The notes: generated from the sequence alone by a model not told the origin. Counted from the first letter of the stretch, positions 23,999 through 35,535 are shown. The stretch is 64,000 nucleotides of DNA from Aegilops tauschii subsp. strangulata (GCF_002575655.3 NC_053035.3:87011322-87075321); one strand, 5' to 3'. Made by a program: numbers and translations.

Positions 23999-24886
23999 AT
24001 GGAATTGAGTTTGCCTCATACGCTTCATCTTTTTAATATATTTCGTGAGTATGATGGAAAGGAAAATTGTGCAAAAGTGTTAGAAGAAGAATGCATTAAA
24101 ATGTTTGGCACTAAATCTTTGAATGATGAGCATGATTGCAATGTTGTTAGTATGAATTCCTTGAATATCCATGATGCTAATGATATGCAAAGCCACAAGC
24201 TTCGGGATGCTATGTTTGATGAAGATGATATGTTTTGTCCCCCGAGTTTTGATGAGCAAATTTATTATGATGAAAGCATGCCTCCTATTTATGATGATTG
24301 TATTGATGAAAGTGGATTTGGAGAGGTCGTGACTTTATTTAGTGATGAATCCACTATTTCGGAAGAGGTTCCAATTGATTATGAGAACAAAGTTGCTATC
24401 TATGATGATTATTGTGATGACATGTATGCTATAAAGAATAATGATAACCATGAAACTTGTCATCATAATTTTAATTTTCAATTGGATTATACCTCACATG
24501 ATAGTTATTTTGTTGAGTTTGCTCCCACTACTATTCATGAGAAGAAATTTGCTTATGTGGAGAGTAATAAAAATTCTATGCTTGTGCATCATGAAAATAA
24601 TGCTTTAGGTGCTGGTTATATGGTTGAATTCATTCATGATGCTACTGAAAATTATTATGAGAAAGGATCATATGCTTCTACATATTGCAATAATATCAAG
24701 TTTCCTCTCTATGTGCTTAAAGTTTTAAAGTTATGCTTGTTTTGCTTTCCGATGCAAGTTGATTCTTGTTCCCATAAGTTGTTTGCTCACAAAATCCCTA
24801 TTCATAGGAAGTGGGTTAGACTTAAATATGCTAGTCATATTCTTCATGATGCTCCCTTTATGTTTCAATTCTTATCTTTTATGTGA
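23999..24886 (+). CDS. TE2 orphan protein, 295 residues, no known domain
   Basis: Open from ATG 23999 (AAAAATGG context) to TGA at 24884-24886. I do not recognise a domain. The N-terminus (MELSLPHTLHLFNIFREYDG) is followed by an acidic middle rich in Asp, Glu, Tyr and Asn (DDCIDESGFGEV, YDDYCDDMYAIKNND), then a more hydrophobic, Cys-containing part and a basic end (IPIHRKWVRLKYASHILH). The TE4 protein ends in a very similar stretch (MPMHRKRVRLRHYMIYV), at the same distance before the same conserved non-coding block. Position after the primer site suggests a Gag substitute, but no capsid or zinc-knuckle motif is visible. The frame is intact, unusual for an old copy. Function unknown; that it is a real element-encoded protein is likely because of the TE4 match. 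Confidence 0.75.
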   Translation: MELSLPHTLHLFNIFREYDGKENCAKVLEEECIKMFGTKSLNDEHDCNVVSMNSLNIHDANDMQSHKLRDAMFDEDDMFCPPSFDEQIYYDESMPPIYDDCIDESGFGEVVTLFSDESTISEEVPIDYENKVAIYDDYCDDMYAIKNNDNHETCHHNFNFQLDYTSHDSYFVEFAPTTIHEKKFAYVESNKNSMLVHHENNALGAGYMVEFIHDATENYYEKGSYASTYCNNIKFPLYVLKVLKLCLFCFPMQVDSCSHKLFAHKIPIHRKWVRLKYASHILHDAPFMFQFLSFM

Positions 24887-24901
24887 GCATCATTGAAATC
24901 A

Positions 24902-24953
24902 TCATGCCTAGCTAGGGCGTTAAACGTTAGCGCTTGTTGGGAGGCAACCCAAT
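24902..24953 (+). other. Conserved block after the TE2 ORF
   Basis: Contains GCGCTTGTTGGGAGGCAACC, shared with element M (7598-7648, minus) and, less exactly, TE4 (60993-61041). It can form a TTGGG/CCCAA stem. Role unknown. Confidence 0.6.
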
Positions 24954-27087
24954 TTTATTTTTGTTCCTTGCTTTTTGTTCCTGTTTAGTAATAAATAAAT
25001 CATCTATCCTCTGGTTAGATGTGGTTTTATGTTTTAAGTAGTGTTTGTGCCAAGTAGAACCTTTGGGAAGACTTGGGTGAAGTCTTTATGATCATGCTGT
25101 AAAAAATAGAAACTTTAGCGCTCACGAGATTTTCTTCAACTTTTTACTGGAGAATGATATTTAGTTGATTATTTTTGAAGATGATTACTAGAAAAATTCC
25201 TCAGGTCCAACAATTTATTTTAGAATTTTTGGAGTTCCAGAAGTTTGCGTTAGTTACAGATTACTACAGACTGTTCTGTTTTTGACAGATTCTGTTTTTC
25301 GTGTGTTGTTTGCTTATTTTGATGAATCTATGGCTAGTAAACTAGTTTATAAACCATAGAGAAGTTGGAATACAGTAGGTTTAACACCAATATAAATAAA
25401 GAATGAGTTCATTACAGTACCATGAAGTGGTGTTTTGTTTTCTTTCGCTAACGGAGCTCACGAGATTTTCTGTTAAGTTTTGTGTTGTGAAGTTTTCAAG
25501 TTTTGGGTAAAGATTCGATGGACTATGGAATAAGGAGTGGAAAGATCCTAAGCTCGGGGATGCCCAAGGCACCCCATGGTAATATTCAAGGATAACCAAG
25601 AGCCTAAGCTTGGGGATGCCCCGGAAGGCATCCCCTCTTTCGTCTTCGTTCATCGGTAACTTTACTTGGAGCTATATTTTTATTCACCACATGATATGTG
25701 TTTTGCTTGGAGCATCATTTTATTTTCTTTAGCTTTGCTTGCTGTTTGAATAAAATACCAAGATCTGAAATTCTTAAATGGGAGAGTCTTCACATAGCTA
25801 AATAATTATTCGACTACTCATTGATCATCACTTATATCTTTCGGAGTAGTTTGTTGTTTGCTCTAGTGCTTCACTTATATCCTTTTAGAACACGGCGGTG
25901 GTTTTATTTTCTAGAAATAGATGAACTCTCATGCTTCACTTATATTATTTTGAGAGTCTTTAGAACAGCATGGTAGTTTGCTTTGGTTATGAAACTAGTC
26001 CTAATATGATGGGCATCCAAGATGGGTATAATAAAAACTTTCATATAAGTGCATTGAATACTAAGAGAAGTTTGATACTTGATGATTGTTTTGAGATATG
26101 GAGATAGTGATATTAAAGTTGTGCTAGTTGAGTAGTTGTGAATTTGAGAAATACTTGTGTTGAAGTTTGCAAGTCCCGTAGCATGCACGTACGGTAAACG
26201 TTGTGTAACAAATTTGAAACATGAGATGTTGTTTGATTGTCTCCTTATGAGTGGCGGTCGGGGACGAGCGATGGTATTTTCCTACCAATCTATCCCCCTA
26301 GGAGCATGCGCGTAGTGCTTGGTTTTTGATGACTTCTAGATTTTTGCAATAAGTATGTGAGTTCTTTATGACTAATGTTGAGTCCATGGATTATACGCAC
26401 TCTCACCCTTCCATCATTGCTAGCCTCTTCGGTACCGTGCATTGCCCTTTCTCACCTTGAGAGTTGGTGAAAACTTCGCTGGTGCATCCAAACCCTGTGA
26501 TATGATACGCTCTATCACACATAAACCTCCTTATATCTTCCTCAAAACAGCCACCATACCTACCTATTATGGCATTTCCATAGCCATTCCGAGATATATT
26601 GCCATACAACTTTCCACCGTTCCGTTTATCATGACACATTCATCATTGTCATATTTCTTAGCATGATCATGTAGTTGACATAGTATTTGTGGCAAAGCCA
26701 CCGTTCATAATTCTTTCATACATGTCACTCTTGGTTCATTGCATATCCCGGTACACCGCCGGAGGCATTCATATAGAGTCATACTTTGTTCTAATATCGA
26801 GTTGTAATCATTGAGTTGTAAATAAATAGAAGTGTGATGATCATCATTTTCTAGAGCATTGTCCCAAGTGAGGAATATAAAAAAAGAGAGAGAAAGGCCA
26901 TAAAAAGAGAAGGACCAAAAAAATGAGAGAAAAAGAGAGAAGGGACAATGCTACTATCCTTTACCACACTTGTGCTTCAAAGTAGCACCATAATCTTCAT
27001 GATAGGGAGTCTCTTGTTTTGTCACTTTCTTATACTAGTGGGAATTTTTCATTATAGAACTTGGCTTGTATATTCCAACAATGGTCC
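24954..27087 (+). mobile_element. 3' non-coding region of TE2, first part
   Basis: No credible gene. It holds a hairpin at 25612-25635 (GGGGATGCC/GGCATCCCC) whose left side, TAAGCTTGGGGATGC at 25606-25619, repeats the polypurine tract; a weaker copy at about 25555-25575; copies of the motif TGCTTCACTTATAT at 25867-25880 and 25931-25944 with a partial one near 25829; and a block at 26226-26640 closely matching TE4 at 62470-62860. TE3 interrupts it at 27088; it continues at 38277. Confidence 0.7.
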
Positions 27088-30000
27088 TGTAGCGACTAGA
27101 CCTCAAATGGCCTGTGCTGCTGTGCACCAGTGTCATCCCTGGATCAGTAATGCTGACACGCACAGTACAAATGGAGGATTTATAACAGAGTAGCAATCAC
27201 ACACTTATTACATCGAATATCTCCGAAGAGATCAAGTATAATAAACATGGCTTAAGGCCATCTAAAAACGATAACAGCGGAAGACTTGGAAGATAAGTGA
27301 GTCCATCAACTCCAGCGGCATCACTGAGTATAAGACCACGACCTAAGGCACCTTACTCGTCGTCTGAAAATTCTGCAACATGAAACGTTGCAGCCCGAAA
27401 ACGGGTCAGCACATAGAATATGCTGGCAAAGCAACACATAGAGAGCAATGAACAATGATAATGCTATACTATATGCATTTATGGCTGGTGGAAAGCTCTA
27501 TGGTTACAATTTTTGTGAAAAGCCAATTTTATCCTACTACAAAGGAATAAATTTTATTTGACTATCATGGTGGTTGAAACATTGAGAAGGTACCTCCAAC
27601 TCAATCCCAATTAAGTAACATCATTAACCCAACAAATTAATTATAAGTATCACGGTGATGAGATTCAAATGATAATCCAGGTACTAGATACTCAAGTTGT
27701 CCATAACCGGGGACACGGCTAATCATGATCAGTTTGTACACTCTGCAGAGGTTTGTGCACTTTTCCCCACAAGACTCGATCGCCTCCGCTTGATTCTCGC
27801 ACTGCATGTTGTTTGAGAAACGGATGACCGAGACACAGTCTTTCAGAAACAGTCACTCTCTACTCTGGATGGACCGGTACACCTACTTTCCCCTACATCT
27901 GCTAGTCCACCTCTTCAAGAGATCCTGTAACCTACTCAGCTATGCTAGAGCCCATAATAGCTTGCGGCTGCACACGGAAGTTTCTAGCATGAAAAATCTT
28001 ATGATCCCTTTGAGCCTGGGTGGCGGTCCTTATACAAACAGAAAACACTGGGTTCTCCAGGTGTCTCAATCCACCCAGATGTGAGTTTTAGTTGCCACCT
28101 TCAGTTGAACCATTATTAAACACTCACATCTGTCATGAATATCTCTCAAACCCAATCCACGTCTACGAGCATAGCATGGCAATAATATAAGCAACGTAGA
28201 AGTAACTCCCAAGGGTTTGATAAAGAACAGGTAATAGGTACTACCTCAACTACTTCCCAATACCCACAGTTTAATTAGATCCTAATCATGCAAGGTGTTT
28301 GAGGAAATAGATCTAATGCAATAAAACTGGGTATGAACGGGGTATGATCAAAGTGTTACTTGCCTTGCTGATGATCCGCAAAGCCTAGCGAGTCGAAGTA
28401 ACAAGCGGCACACTCCGGGTACTCTATCGCAAACAAACAAGCATACAATCAGTACTCATCTAATGCACAGGTAAAACTCAAAAGAAAGATCCAACCAGAA
28501 AGTTCAACTTAAGAACTCCGGTTTGCAAAAAGAATCAACTCGAAAGAAACAACGAAAGTCAAACGGCGAAAGAAAGAAACTTCGTTTGCTAATCTGGATC
28601 TAGGTCAAATTTTACTGTAGCAAAAACTTGTTTGAGTAGGTTAAACGGAAAGAGAATTCCGAGACGAAACTCTAGGCGCTTGAATCGCCTGATTCCGATA
28701 AACGAGCGAGAAGTTAAACAGAATCAAAGATTCGGTCAGAAATCGAATCTGAGAAAATAACGAGAAAATCCGACGAAAAAGAAAATCGGGCGAACGGTTA
28801 AATAACGGACGTTCGTTAACAGAGAAAAACCGACGAACGTGTTCGTTAAAACGAACGGTTCGGTGAACGCTCGTAAAATAAGAAAACCGAAAAAAACCGA
28901 TCTAGGGTTTTTTTAAACAAAAGAGTTTTTTTTCTTCAGAAAAACCGGTCAACTCGAACGGCAGTACCTCGGCGGGGCTCGCTCCGGCGAGGGCTCCGGC
29001 GGGCGGGGTCGGCGGCGGGGGGGGGGGGTGCGGGGCTCGGGCGGCGGTTCCGGCGGGCGAGGGTGCGGGGCTCCGGCGCTCCCGGCGGCGAGGGGCGAGG
29101 CGAACGGCGGGCGGCAGCGGGCGACTAGATGCGGGGCGGCGGCGGCGGCTTCTCCGGCGATGGTGGCGGCGAAAACGGAGGGGGGGGTGCTATATATAGG
29201 TAGGGGGGCTAGAGGGCTTGGGGGAGGGGCAAAGCCCGAGGCGGCGGCGGCTTCGTGCTCCCGGCGGGCGGGGTCGGCGGCGGGGGGGGGGGGTGCGGGG
29301 CTCGGGCGGCGGTTCCGGCGGGCGAGGGTGCGGGGCTCCGGCGCTCCCGGCGGCGAGGGGCGAGGCGAACGGCGGGCGGCGGCGGGCGACTAGATGCGGG
29401 GCGGCGGCGGCGGCTTCTCCGGCGATGGTGGCGGCGAAAACGGAGGGGGGTTGCTATATATAGGTAGGGGGCTAGAGGGCTTGGGGGAGGGGCAAAGCCC
29501 GAGGCGGCGGCGGCTTCGTGCTCCCGGCGGACTCCGGCGGCATGGGGAAGAAGGAGAGCGCGGGCGGGCCGGCCTGGCTTCGGCTGGGCCTCGGCCCAGT
29601 CGGGCAAGCGCGTATTTTTTTTAATTGTTCCGCGGAAAATATTGCATAGAAAAATAAATAAAAATCGGAAAAACACGAAATAAATTTTCCCCATCTAGTT
29701 AGAAAATCTAGAATAGGGTGAACATTTTTAAAATCAAAAATAAATATTTTGAAAACATGCATATTTTTAAATGCAATAAAAATTGCAAATAAAATCCAAT
29801 AAATTCCAAATAATGTTTTTAATATTTTTCCTCCAGTATTTCAATATTTTTGGAGAAGTCATATTTTCTCCTCTCGTTTATTTTTAAATGAGATATTTTT
29901 CCGGAGAGAAAAATAATTAAAATAAAATCCTCGTCTGAAAAATCAAATAAGAAAATTCGAGAAAATCCCCAACTCTCTCCGAGGGTCCTTGAGTTGCTTA

Positions 30001-30094
30001 GGATTTATCGAGGATTTTTCAAAATGCAATAAATCATGATATGCAAATGATGATCTATGTATAACATTCCAAATTGAAAATTTGGGATGTTACA
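27088..30094 (-). mobile_element. 3' LTR of TE3, with duplicated core promoter
   Basis: 3007 bp against 2736 bp for the partner. The difference is a tandem duplication of about 265 bp in the very GC-rich zone (28996-29260 and 29261-29525). Each unit contains TATATATA (29191-29198 and 29455-29462), the probable TATA box read on the minus strand. The partner LTR has one unit (TATATATA at 37631-37638). Long open frames at 29028-29762 are by-products of the high GC content. Confidence 0.92.
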
Positions 30095-30112
30095 AACCTA
30101 CCCCCCTTAAGA
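30095..30112 (-). other. Polypurine tract of TE3
   Basis: The minus strand reads TTAAGGGGGGTAGGTT immediately before the LTR start TGTAACATCC. Confidence 0.8.
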
Positions 30113-33100
30113 TGAATCTCGCCCTCGAGATTCGGGTTGGCTAGAAAACAGGTGGGAGTGGTTTTTCCGTAGATCTTCCTCTCGCTCCCAGGTGGCCTCA
30201 TCTTCTGTGTGGTGACTCCACTGAACTTTGCAAAATTTGATAACCTTGCTGCGGGTAACTCGGCTGGCATACTCGAGAATCTTAACTGGCTTCTCCTCAT
30301 AAGTCAAATCGCTTTCCAAATGAATCGCTTCCAGTGGCACAGTATCTCTCAGTGGTATCTCAGCCATCTCTGCGTGGCACTTCTTCAACTGCGAAACGTG
30401 GAATACATCATGTACTTCAGACAATCCTTCGGGCAATTCCAGCTTGTAGGCAACTTCTCCCATACGTTCCAACACTCTGTATGGTCCGATAAAACGAGGC
30501 GCTAACTTTCCCTTAACTCCAAAGCGCTTCACTCCTCGAAGTGGTGATACTCGAAGATACACTCTGTCTCCGATTTCCTGAACTGTTTCCTTGCGCTTAG
30601 AATCAGCATAACTCTTCTGCCTGGATTGGGCTACCTTGAGCCTATCGCGAATCAACTTCACTTTCTGTTCAGACTCCTTAAACAAATCTGGTCCAAACAA
30701 CTGACGGTCTCCAACTTCGTCCCATAACAACGGTGTTCTACACCTCCTTCCGTACAAAGCTTCGAAAGGGGCCATCTTCAAACTGGTTTGATAACTGTTG
30801 TTATAAGAAAACTCCGCATATGGCAAATTGTCGTCCCAACTTGATCCATAATCTAGCGCACATGCTCTCAACATGTCCTCCAAAATCTGGTTGACTCTCT
30901 CGGTCTGCCCATCTGTCTGCGGATGAAATGCTGTACTAAATTCCAGCCTGGTTCCCAATGTTTCATGTAACTGCTTCCAAAACTTCGAGGTAAATTGGGT
31001 TCCTCTGTCTGATACAATGGTCCTCGGAACTCCATGCAAACATACTATCCTGGTCATGTATATCTTTGCCAACTTAGCGCTGGTGTAAGTGGTCTTCAAT
31101 GGAATGAAATGAGCCACTTTCGTCAAACGGTCGACTACAACCCATATCGAGTCATAGCCTGAACGAGTCCTGGGTAATCCTGTGATAAAATCCATGCAAA
31201 TTTTATCCCACTTCCATTCGGGTATCGGCAATGGCTGTAGCAATCCTGCTGGCTTCTGATGCTCTGCCTTCACTCTCTGACATACATCACAAACTGCTAC
31301 AAACTCCGCAATATCCTTCTTCATTCTGGTCCACCAGAAAATATTCTTCAAATCCAAATACATCTTGGTATTCCCTGGGTGAATCGAGTACGGTGAATCA
31401 TGGGCTTCTTGCAAAATCAACTTCCTGATCTCCGGATCATTTGGCACATATACACGGTCCTCGAACCATAAGGTATCGTGCTCATCCTCACGAAATCCCT
31501 TGGCTTTTCCTTTGCTCATCTTCTCCTTTATCTCTTCAATCTCCTTGTCTGTCTTCTGAGCTTCTCTGATCCTTTCCATCAAGGTAGACTGAATCTCCAA
31601 TGTCGCTAAATAGCCTCTAGGGACTATCTCCAAACATAGCTCACGTATGTCCTCGGCTAACTCCTGAGGTAACTCTCCTGTCATGAGGGTGTTGACATGA
31701 CTCTTGCGGCTCAACGTGTCTGCTACTACGTTAGCCTTTCCGGGGTGATAATGCAATCTCATATCATAGTCTTTGATGAGCTCCAACCATCTCCTCTGTC
31801 TGAGATTTAACTCCTTCTGCGTGAAAATGTACTTCAAACTCTTGTAATCCGTGTACACCTCACAATGGTTTCCGATGAGAAAATGTCTCCATGTTTTCAA
31901 TGCATGCACCACGGCTGCTAATTCCAAATCATGCGTAGCATAATTCTTCTCATGGGGTTTAAGTTGTCGTGAAGCATACGAAACAACTCTTCCTTCCTGC
32001 ATAAGCACTGCTCCAAGTCCTCGACGAGAAGCGTCGCAATAAACTTCATAGTCCTTGCGTTAATCTGGCAGAATCAACACTGGTGATGTAACCAATCGTT
32101 TCTTCAACTCTTGGAAACTAGCTTCACATTCCTCAGTCCAATTTAATTTGGTGTCCTTCTTCAATAGCTCAGTCATGGGCTTAGCAATCCTTGAGAAATT
32201 CTCGATAAATCTCCGGTAGTATCCTGCGAGTCCAAGAAAACTCCGGATTTCTCCAACTGTAGTGGGTGATTCCCAACTGGTCACTGTGTCAACCTTGGCA
32301 GGGTCTACTGCTATTCCTTCTCCAGAAATAACATGTCCAAGGAATCCAACTTCCTTCAACCAAAACTCACATTTGCTGAACTTAGCATATAACTGATGTT
32401 CCCTGAGCTTCTCAAGCACCAATCGTAAATGCTTCTCATGCTCTTCTTCATCCTTGGAAAATATTAAAATATCATCAATGAACACCACGACGAACTTATC
32501 CAAAAACTCCATAAACACTTTGTTCATCAGGTTCATGAAATAGGCAGGTGCGTTAGTCAGTCCAAATGACATAACGGTATACTCATACAGTCCATATCTG
32601 GTGGTAAATGCCGTCTTAGGTATATCCTGCTCTCGAATCTTTAACTGATGGTATCCTGATCGTAGATCGATCTTGGAGAATACTTTAGCTCCTTGCAGGC
32701 GGTCAAACAAATCATTGATCATCGGCAGTGGGTACTTGTTTTTGATGGTCACTTCATTCAATCCTCGGTAATCAACGACCATCCTTAGTGATCCATCTTT
32801 CTTCTCTACTAGAAGTACTGGTGATCCCCAAGGTGACGAACTTGGGCGAATATAGCCTTTATCCAGTAACTCTTTGATTTGCTTCTTAATTTCTTCCAAA
32901 TCCTTTGCGGGCATCCTGTACGGTCTCTTAGATATTGGCCCTGTGCCTGGCAAAAGTTCAATCAAGAACTCAATGTCTCTATCTGGTGGCATGCCTGGCA
33001 ACTCTTCTGGAAATACATCCGGATAGTCCTTCACCACTGGTACTTCCTCCTGTACAACTCCTGATAAGGAATTCACTTGAGTCCTCTTCGGCATATGCCT

Positions 33101-33862
33101 GGATACATACTTGATCCTCTTTCCTTCCGGGGTGGTAAGCAAAATAGTCTTGCTGGCACAATCGATGTTTCCTCCATACAACGATAGCCAATCCATTCCC
33201 AAAATCACATCCAAGCCTTGCGATTCCAAAACAATGAGGTCTGAGGGGAAAACATGCCTACCAATGGCCAACGGTATCTTAAAACATCCTTGGGTGGCCA
33301 TATACTCTGCTCCTGGCGAGGTTACTAACATGGGGCTTTTGAGAACTTGGGTGGACATCTTAAACTTGTTTACGAATCCCCTTGATATGTATGAATGCGA
33401 TGCACCAGTATCGAAAAGAACGGTTGCAGTAAATGACTTAACCAAAAACTTACCTATTACTGCATCAGGCTGAGCTTCAATCTCCTCCACGCTCACGTGG
33501 TTCACATGTCCTTTGTTGAACGGGTTCGGCTTCTTCCCAGAGCTTCCATTGCCATTTCCATTTTGGGCTTCGGGACAATCAGTTGCATAATGTCCCGTCT
33601 TCTGGCACTTGAAACAAGTAATGTGACTTAGATCTCTCTTGGTTGGGGTAGATGGGTTGGTGCGGTTTTGTCCGTTTCCTCCTCCATTCCCATTACCATT
33701 TTTTGGAGCCATTATGGTTGTGCGAACTACCTCCTCCATGGGTATGCTGAAACTGTCCTCCCGGCTTCGGGGTAAATCGTGGCTTCTGCTGGGCTCCAGA
33801 ATTATACTTCCCTTGTCCATACTTCCTCTTGCGGTTTTCAATCTGCTGCTGCTTCCCTTCAA
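30107..33862 (-). pseudogene. TE3 pol: zinc knuckle, protease, RT, RNase H, integrase, chromodomain
   Basis: Two long minus-strand frames (33862-32060 and 32008-30107) separated by a single stop codon at 32058-32060. Order: CCHC knuckle [14 protein letters not shown]; protease [18 protein letters not shown] with [31 protein letters not shown] and catalytic [15 protein letters not shown]; RNase H with [20 protein letters not shown] and ADTLSRK; integrase with [41 protein letters not shown] and [17 protein letters not shown]; and a C-terminal chromodomain (about 30130-30280: [29 protein letters not shown]). Chromodomains steer integration toward marked heterochromatin. All catalytic residues appear present. 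Only the stop, plus a frameshift into gag at an A run near 33702-33707, breaks it. Confidence 0.95.
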
Positions 33863-34493
33863 TCATGAGAGCTCTATCTACCAACTCCTGGTAGTTGTTA
33901 AAAGTTGCTACCATCAACTGCATACTCAGCTCATCATTCAACCCTTCCAGAAACTTTTCCTGCTTGGCTGCATCCGTAGCAACGTCATCTGGTGCATAAC
34001 GTGCTAACTTACTGAAATCTTCCACATACTGGCCTACGGTGCGTCCTCCTTGGCGTAGGTTGCGAAACTCACGCTTCTTCATAGCCATAGCTCCTGCTGA
34101 AACACGAGCTGTACGAAAAGCTTGCTGAAACTGGTCCCATGTGACAGTGTCAATAGGGTGCGTGGTTGTATAATTCTCCCACCATGATGCTGCGGGTCCA
34201 TCAAGCTGATGTGCGGCAAAACGCACTCTTTCCGCGTCTGTGCATCCTGCAGTGGTCAACTCCCTTCCAACTTTGCGGAGCCAATCATCTGCTACAATCG
34301 GCTCGGTGCTACTGGAAAACACCGGCGGGTTTAGCCTTAAGAAACGGGCTAAGTGGTCAACAGGTGGTGGTGGCGGTGGGTTGTTCTTGTTGCCTTGGTT
34401 CTGAACTAACACTTGCATCAAGGCATTCTGTTGCTAAATCAACTGGGTGATCTCTGGCGGGAAAACAAATCCGGTGTCGCGTCTCGGAGGCAT
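33693..34493 (-). pseudogene. TE3 gag
   Basis: Start at ATG 34493 (MPPRRDTGFVFPPEITQLI), with one in-frame stop at 34435-34437, then open to 33693. It contains the Gypsy capsid-type Gag domain: WLRKVGRELTTAGCTDAERV, AASWWENYTTTHP, WDQFQQAFRTARVSAGAM, EFRNLRQGGRTVGQYVEDF and LARYAPDDVATDAAKQ. It then runs into a Gly/His/Asn-rich tail and loses frame at an A run just before the zinc knuckle, which is read in the pol frame. In intact relatives gag and pol form one frame. It packages the RNA. Confidence 0.9.
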
Positions 34494-34689
34494 CTGATAG
34501 GTTTAGAAAAGATGAGAATTAAGAATAGAATGAGGTCTAGAGAGAAAACACTACCCATATGCTCATGAGACAAATTCAATCAATATCACTCAATCAATCC
34601 AAACAAGGCAAAACAATCGATCTAACTAGCGTTACAAAGTGCTTGAGCTATACTACTAAATGGGGGAAAACTACTACTGATATGGTAGT

Positions 34690-35424
34690 CTACAAAAAAA
34701 TTTGATCCGTTGAAGACTCCATGATGTCTGCTCCAGCTTCATCAATCCATTCGCCTTCACTTGGTTCCGAGTCGGTGTCGTCGATGATGATGTAGTTATC
34801 CGGACAAGTGCATTCGTCGACTTCTGCTTTTGGCACTGGATTTCCCACGAATGATCCAATCTTATTCTCCAGGTCGTCAATCTTCCCGACTAGTGCGTTG
34901 ATTTCCTCCAAGTAATCTTCGCGTATAGTCTTGAGTTCTTCTTGGATCTCCTTGATCTTCGTGATTGCCTTCTTCAGTTCTTCCTTGTCCGTGCATATCT
35001 GATTCTCCTGGCGTCGAATATGTTGGTTCTGCTCCTGGATGAAAGCTGCAATTGATCCATCCTTCTTGGTCTTGATCATCTCCCATTGCGGGTCTCGACG
35101 TCCACAAATTTGATAAATTGTATCCTTAAGCTCCTGGTGATAGACTTCTCCAATGCGTCCCATGGCGATATGTGCGGCCATGCTCTTCCCTAAGCTCCAA
35201 GTTGGTGCTTCGAAAACCAATCTCATGGGTTCCGTAATTGGCGCAAACGTCCTTCCTGGAATGATAACTTGAATCTTCCAGCTCTCCTCTTCAGGTAATG
35301 TGGCGTTGTAGGTTCCGGTGACGCTTGGTATTCCTATGTTCAAGTACTTGGTGACTTACTTCAAATGTCGTCCAAACGGCGTGTCTTCATCCGGTTGCAT
35401 GAACTTGCTCCTTGCATTCGCCAT
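34690..35424 (-). pseudogene. Extra ORF of TE3 between primer site and gag
   Basis: ATG at 35424 (MANARSKFMQPDEDTPFGRH), one stop near 35358-35360, then open for 217 residues to 34690. The second part has an N-terminal globular-looking region (WKIQVIIPGRTFAPITEPM, LGKSMAAHIAMGRIGEVYHQ), a probable coiled coil around residues 110-170 (KEELKKAITKIKEIQEELKT, EEINALVGKIDDLENKI), then an acidic Asp/Ser-rich tail (IIDDTDSEPSEGEWIDEAG). I do not recognise the family. Chromoviruses of this clade usually have only gag-pol, so an ORF ahead of gag is atypical. It is in the sense orientation and would be translated first from the full-length RNA unless spliced. It could be a captured host sequence or a clade-specific accessory protein. 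Confidence 0.7.
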
Positions 35425-35519
35425 TCCTAAAAGAGTAGAAAGTGGAGAGCAGTCAGAAATGAGAAGAGAGAAGTTTTCTAGGGCTTAGGCTTAGTGGTCG
35501 TGTCCTATAGTCAGTGTGT

Positions 35520-35531
35520 GCTCTGATACCA
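35520..35531 (-). other. Primer binding site of TE3 (initiator tRNA-Met)
   Basis: The minus strand reads TGGTATCAGAGC, the classic complement of the plant initiator tRNA-Met 3' end, 4 bases after the 5' LTR. This fixes the orientation. Confidence 0.93.
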
Positions 35532-35535
35532 ACTT

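Noticed and set aside
29028..29762. Several long Gly/Ala/Pro-rich frames on both strands
   Set aside because: They sit in the GC-rich part of the TE3 LTR, repeat in the partner LTR at 37287-38002, and exist because stop codons are rare at high GC.
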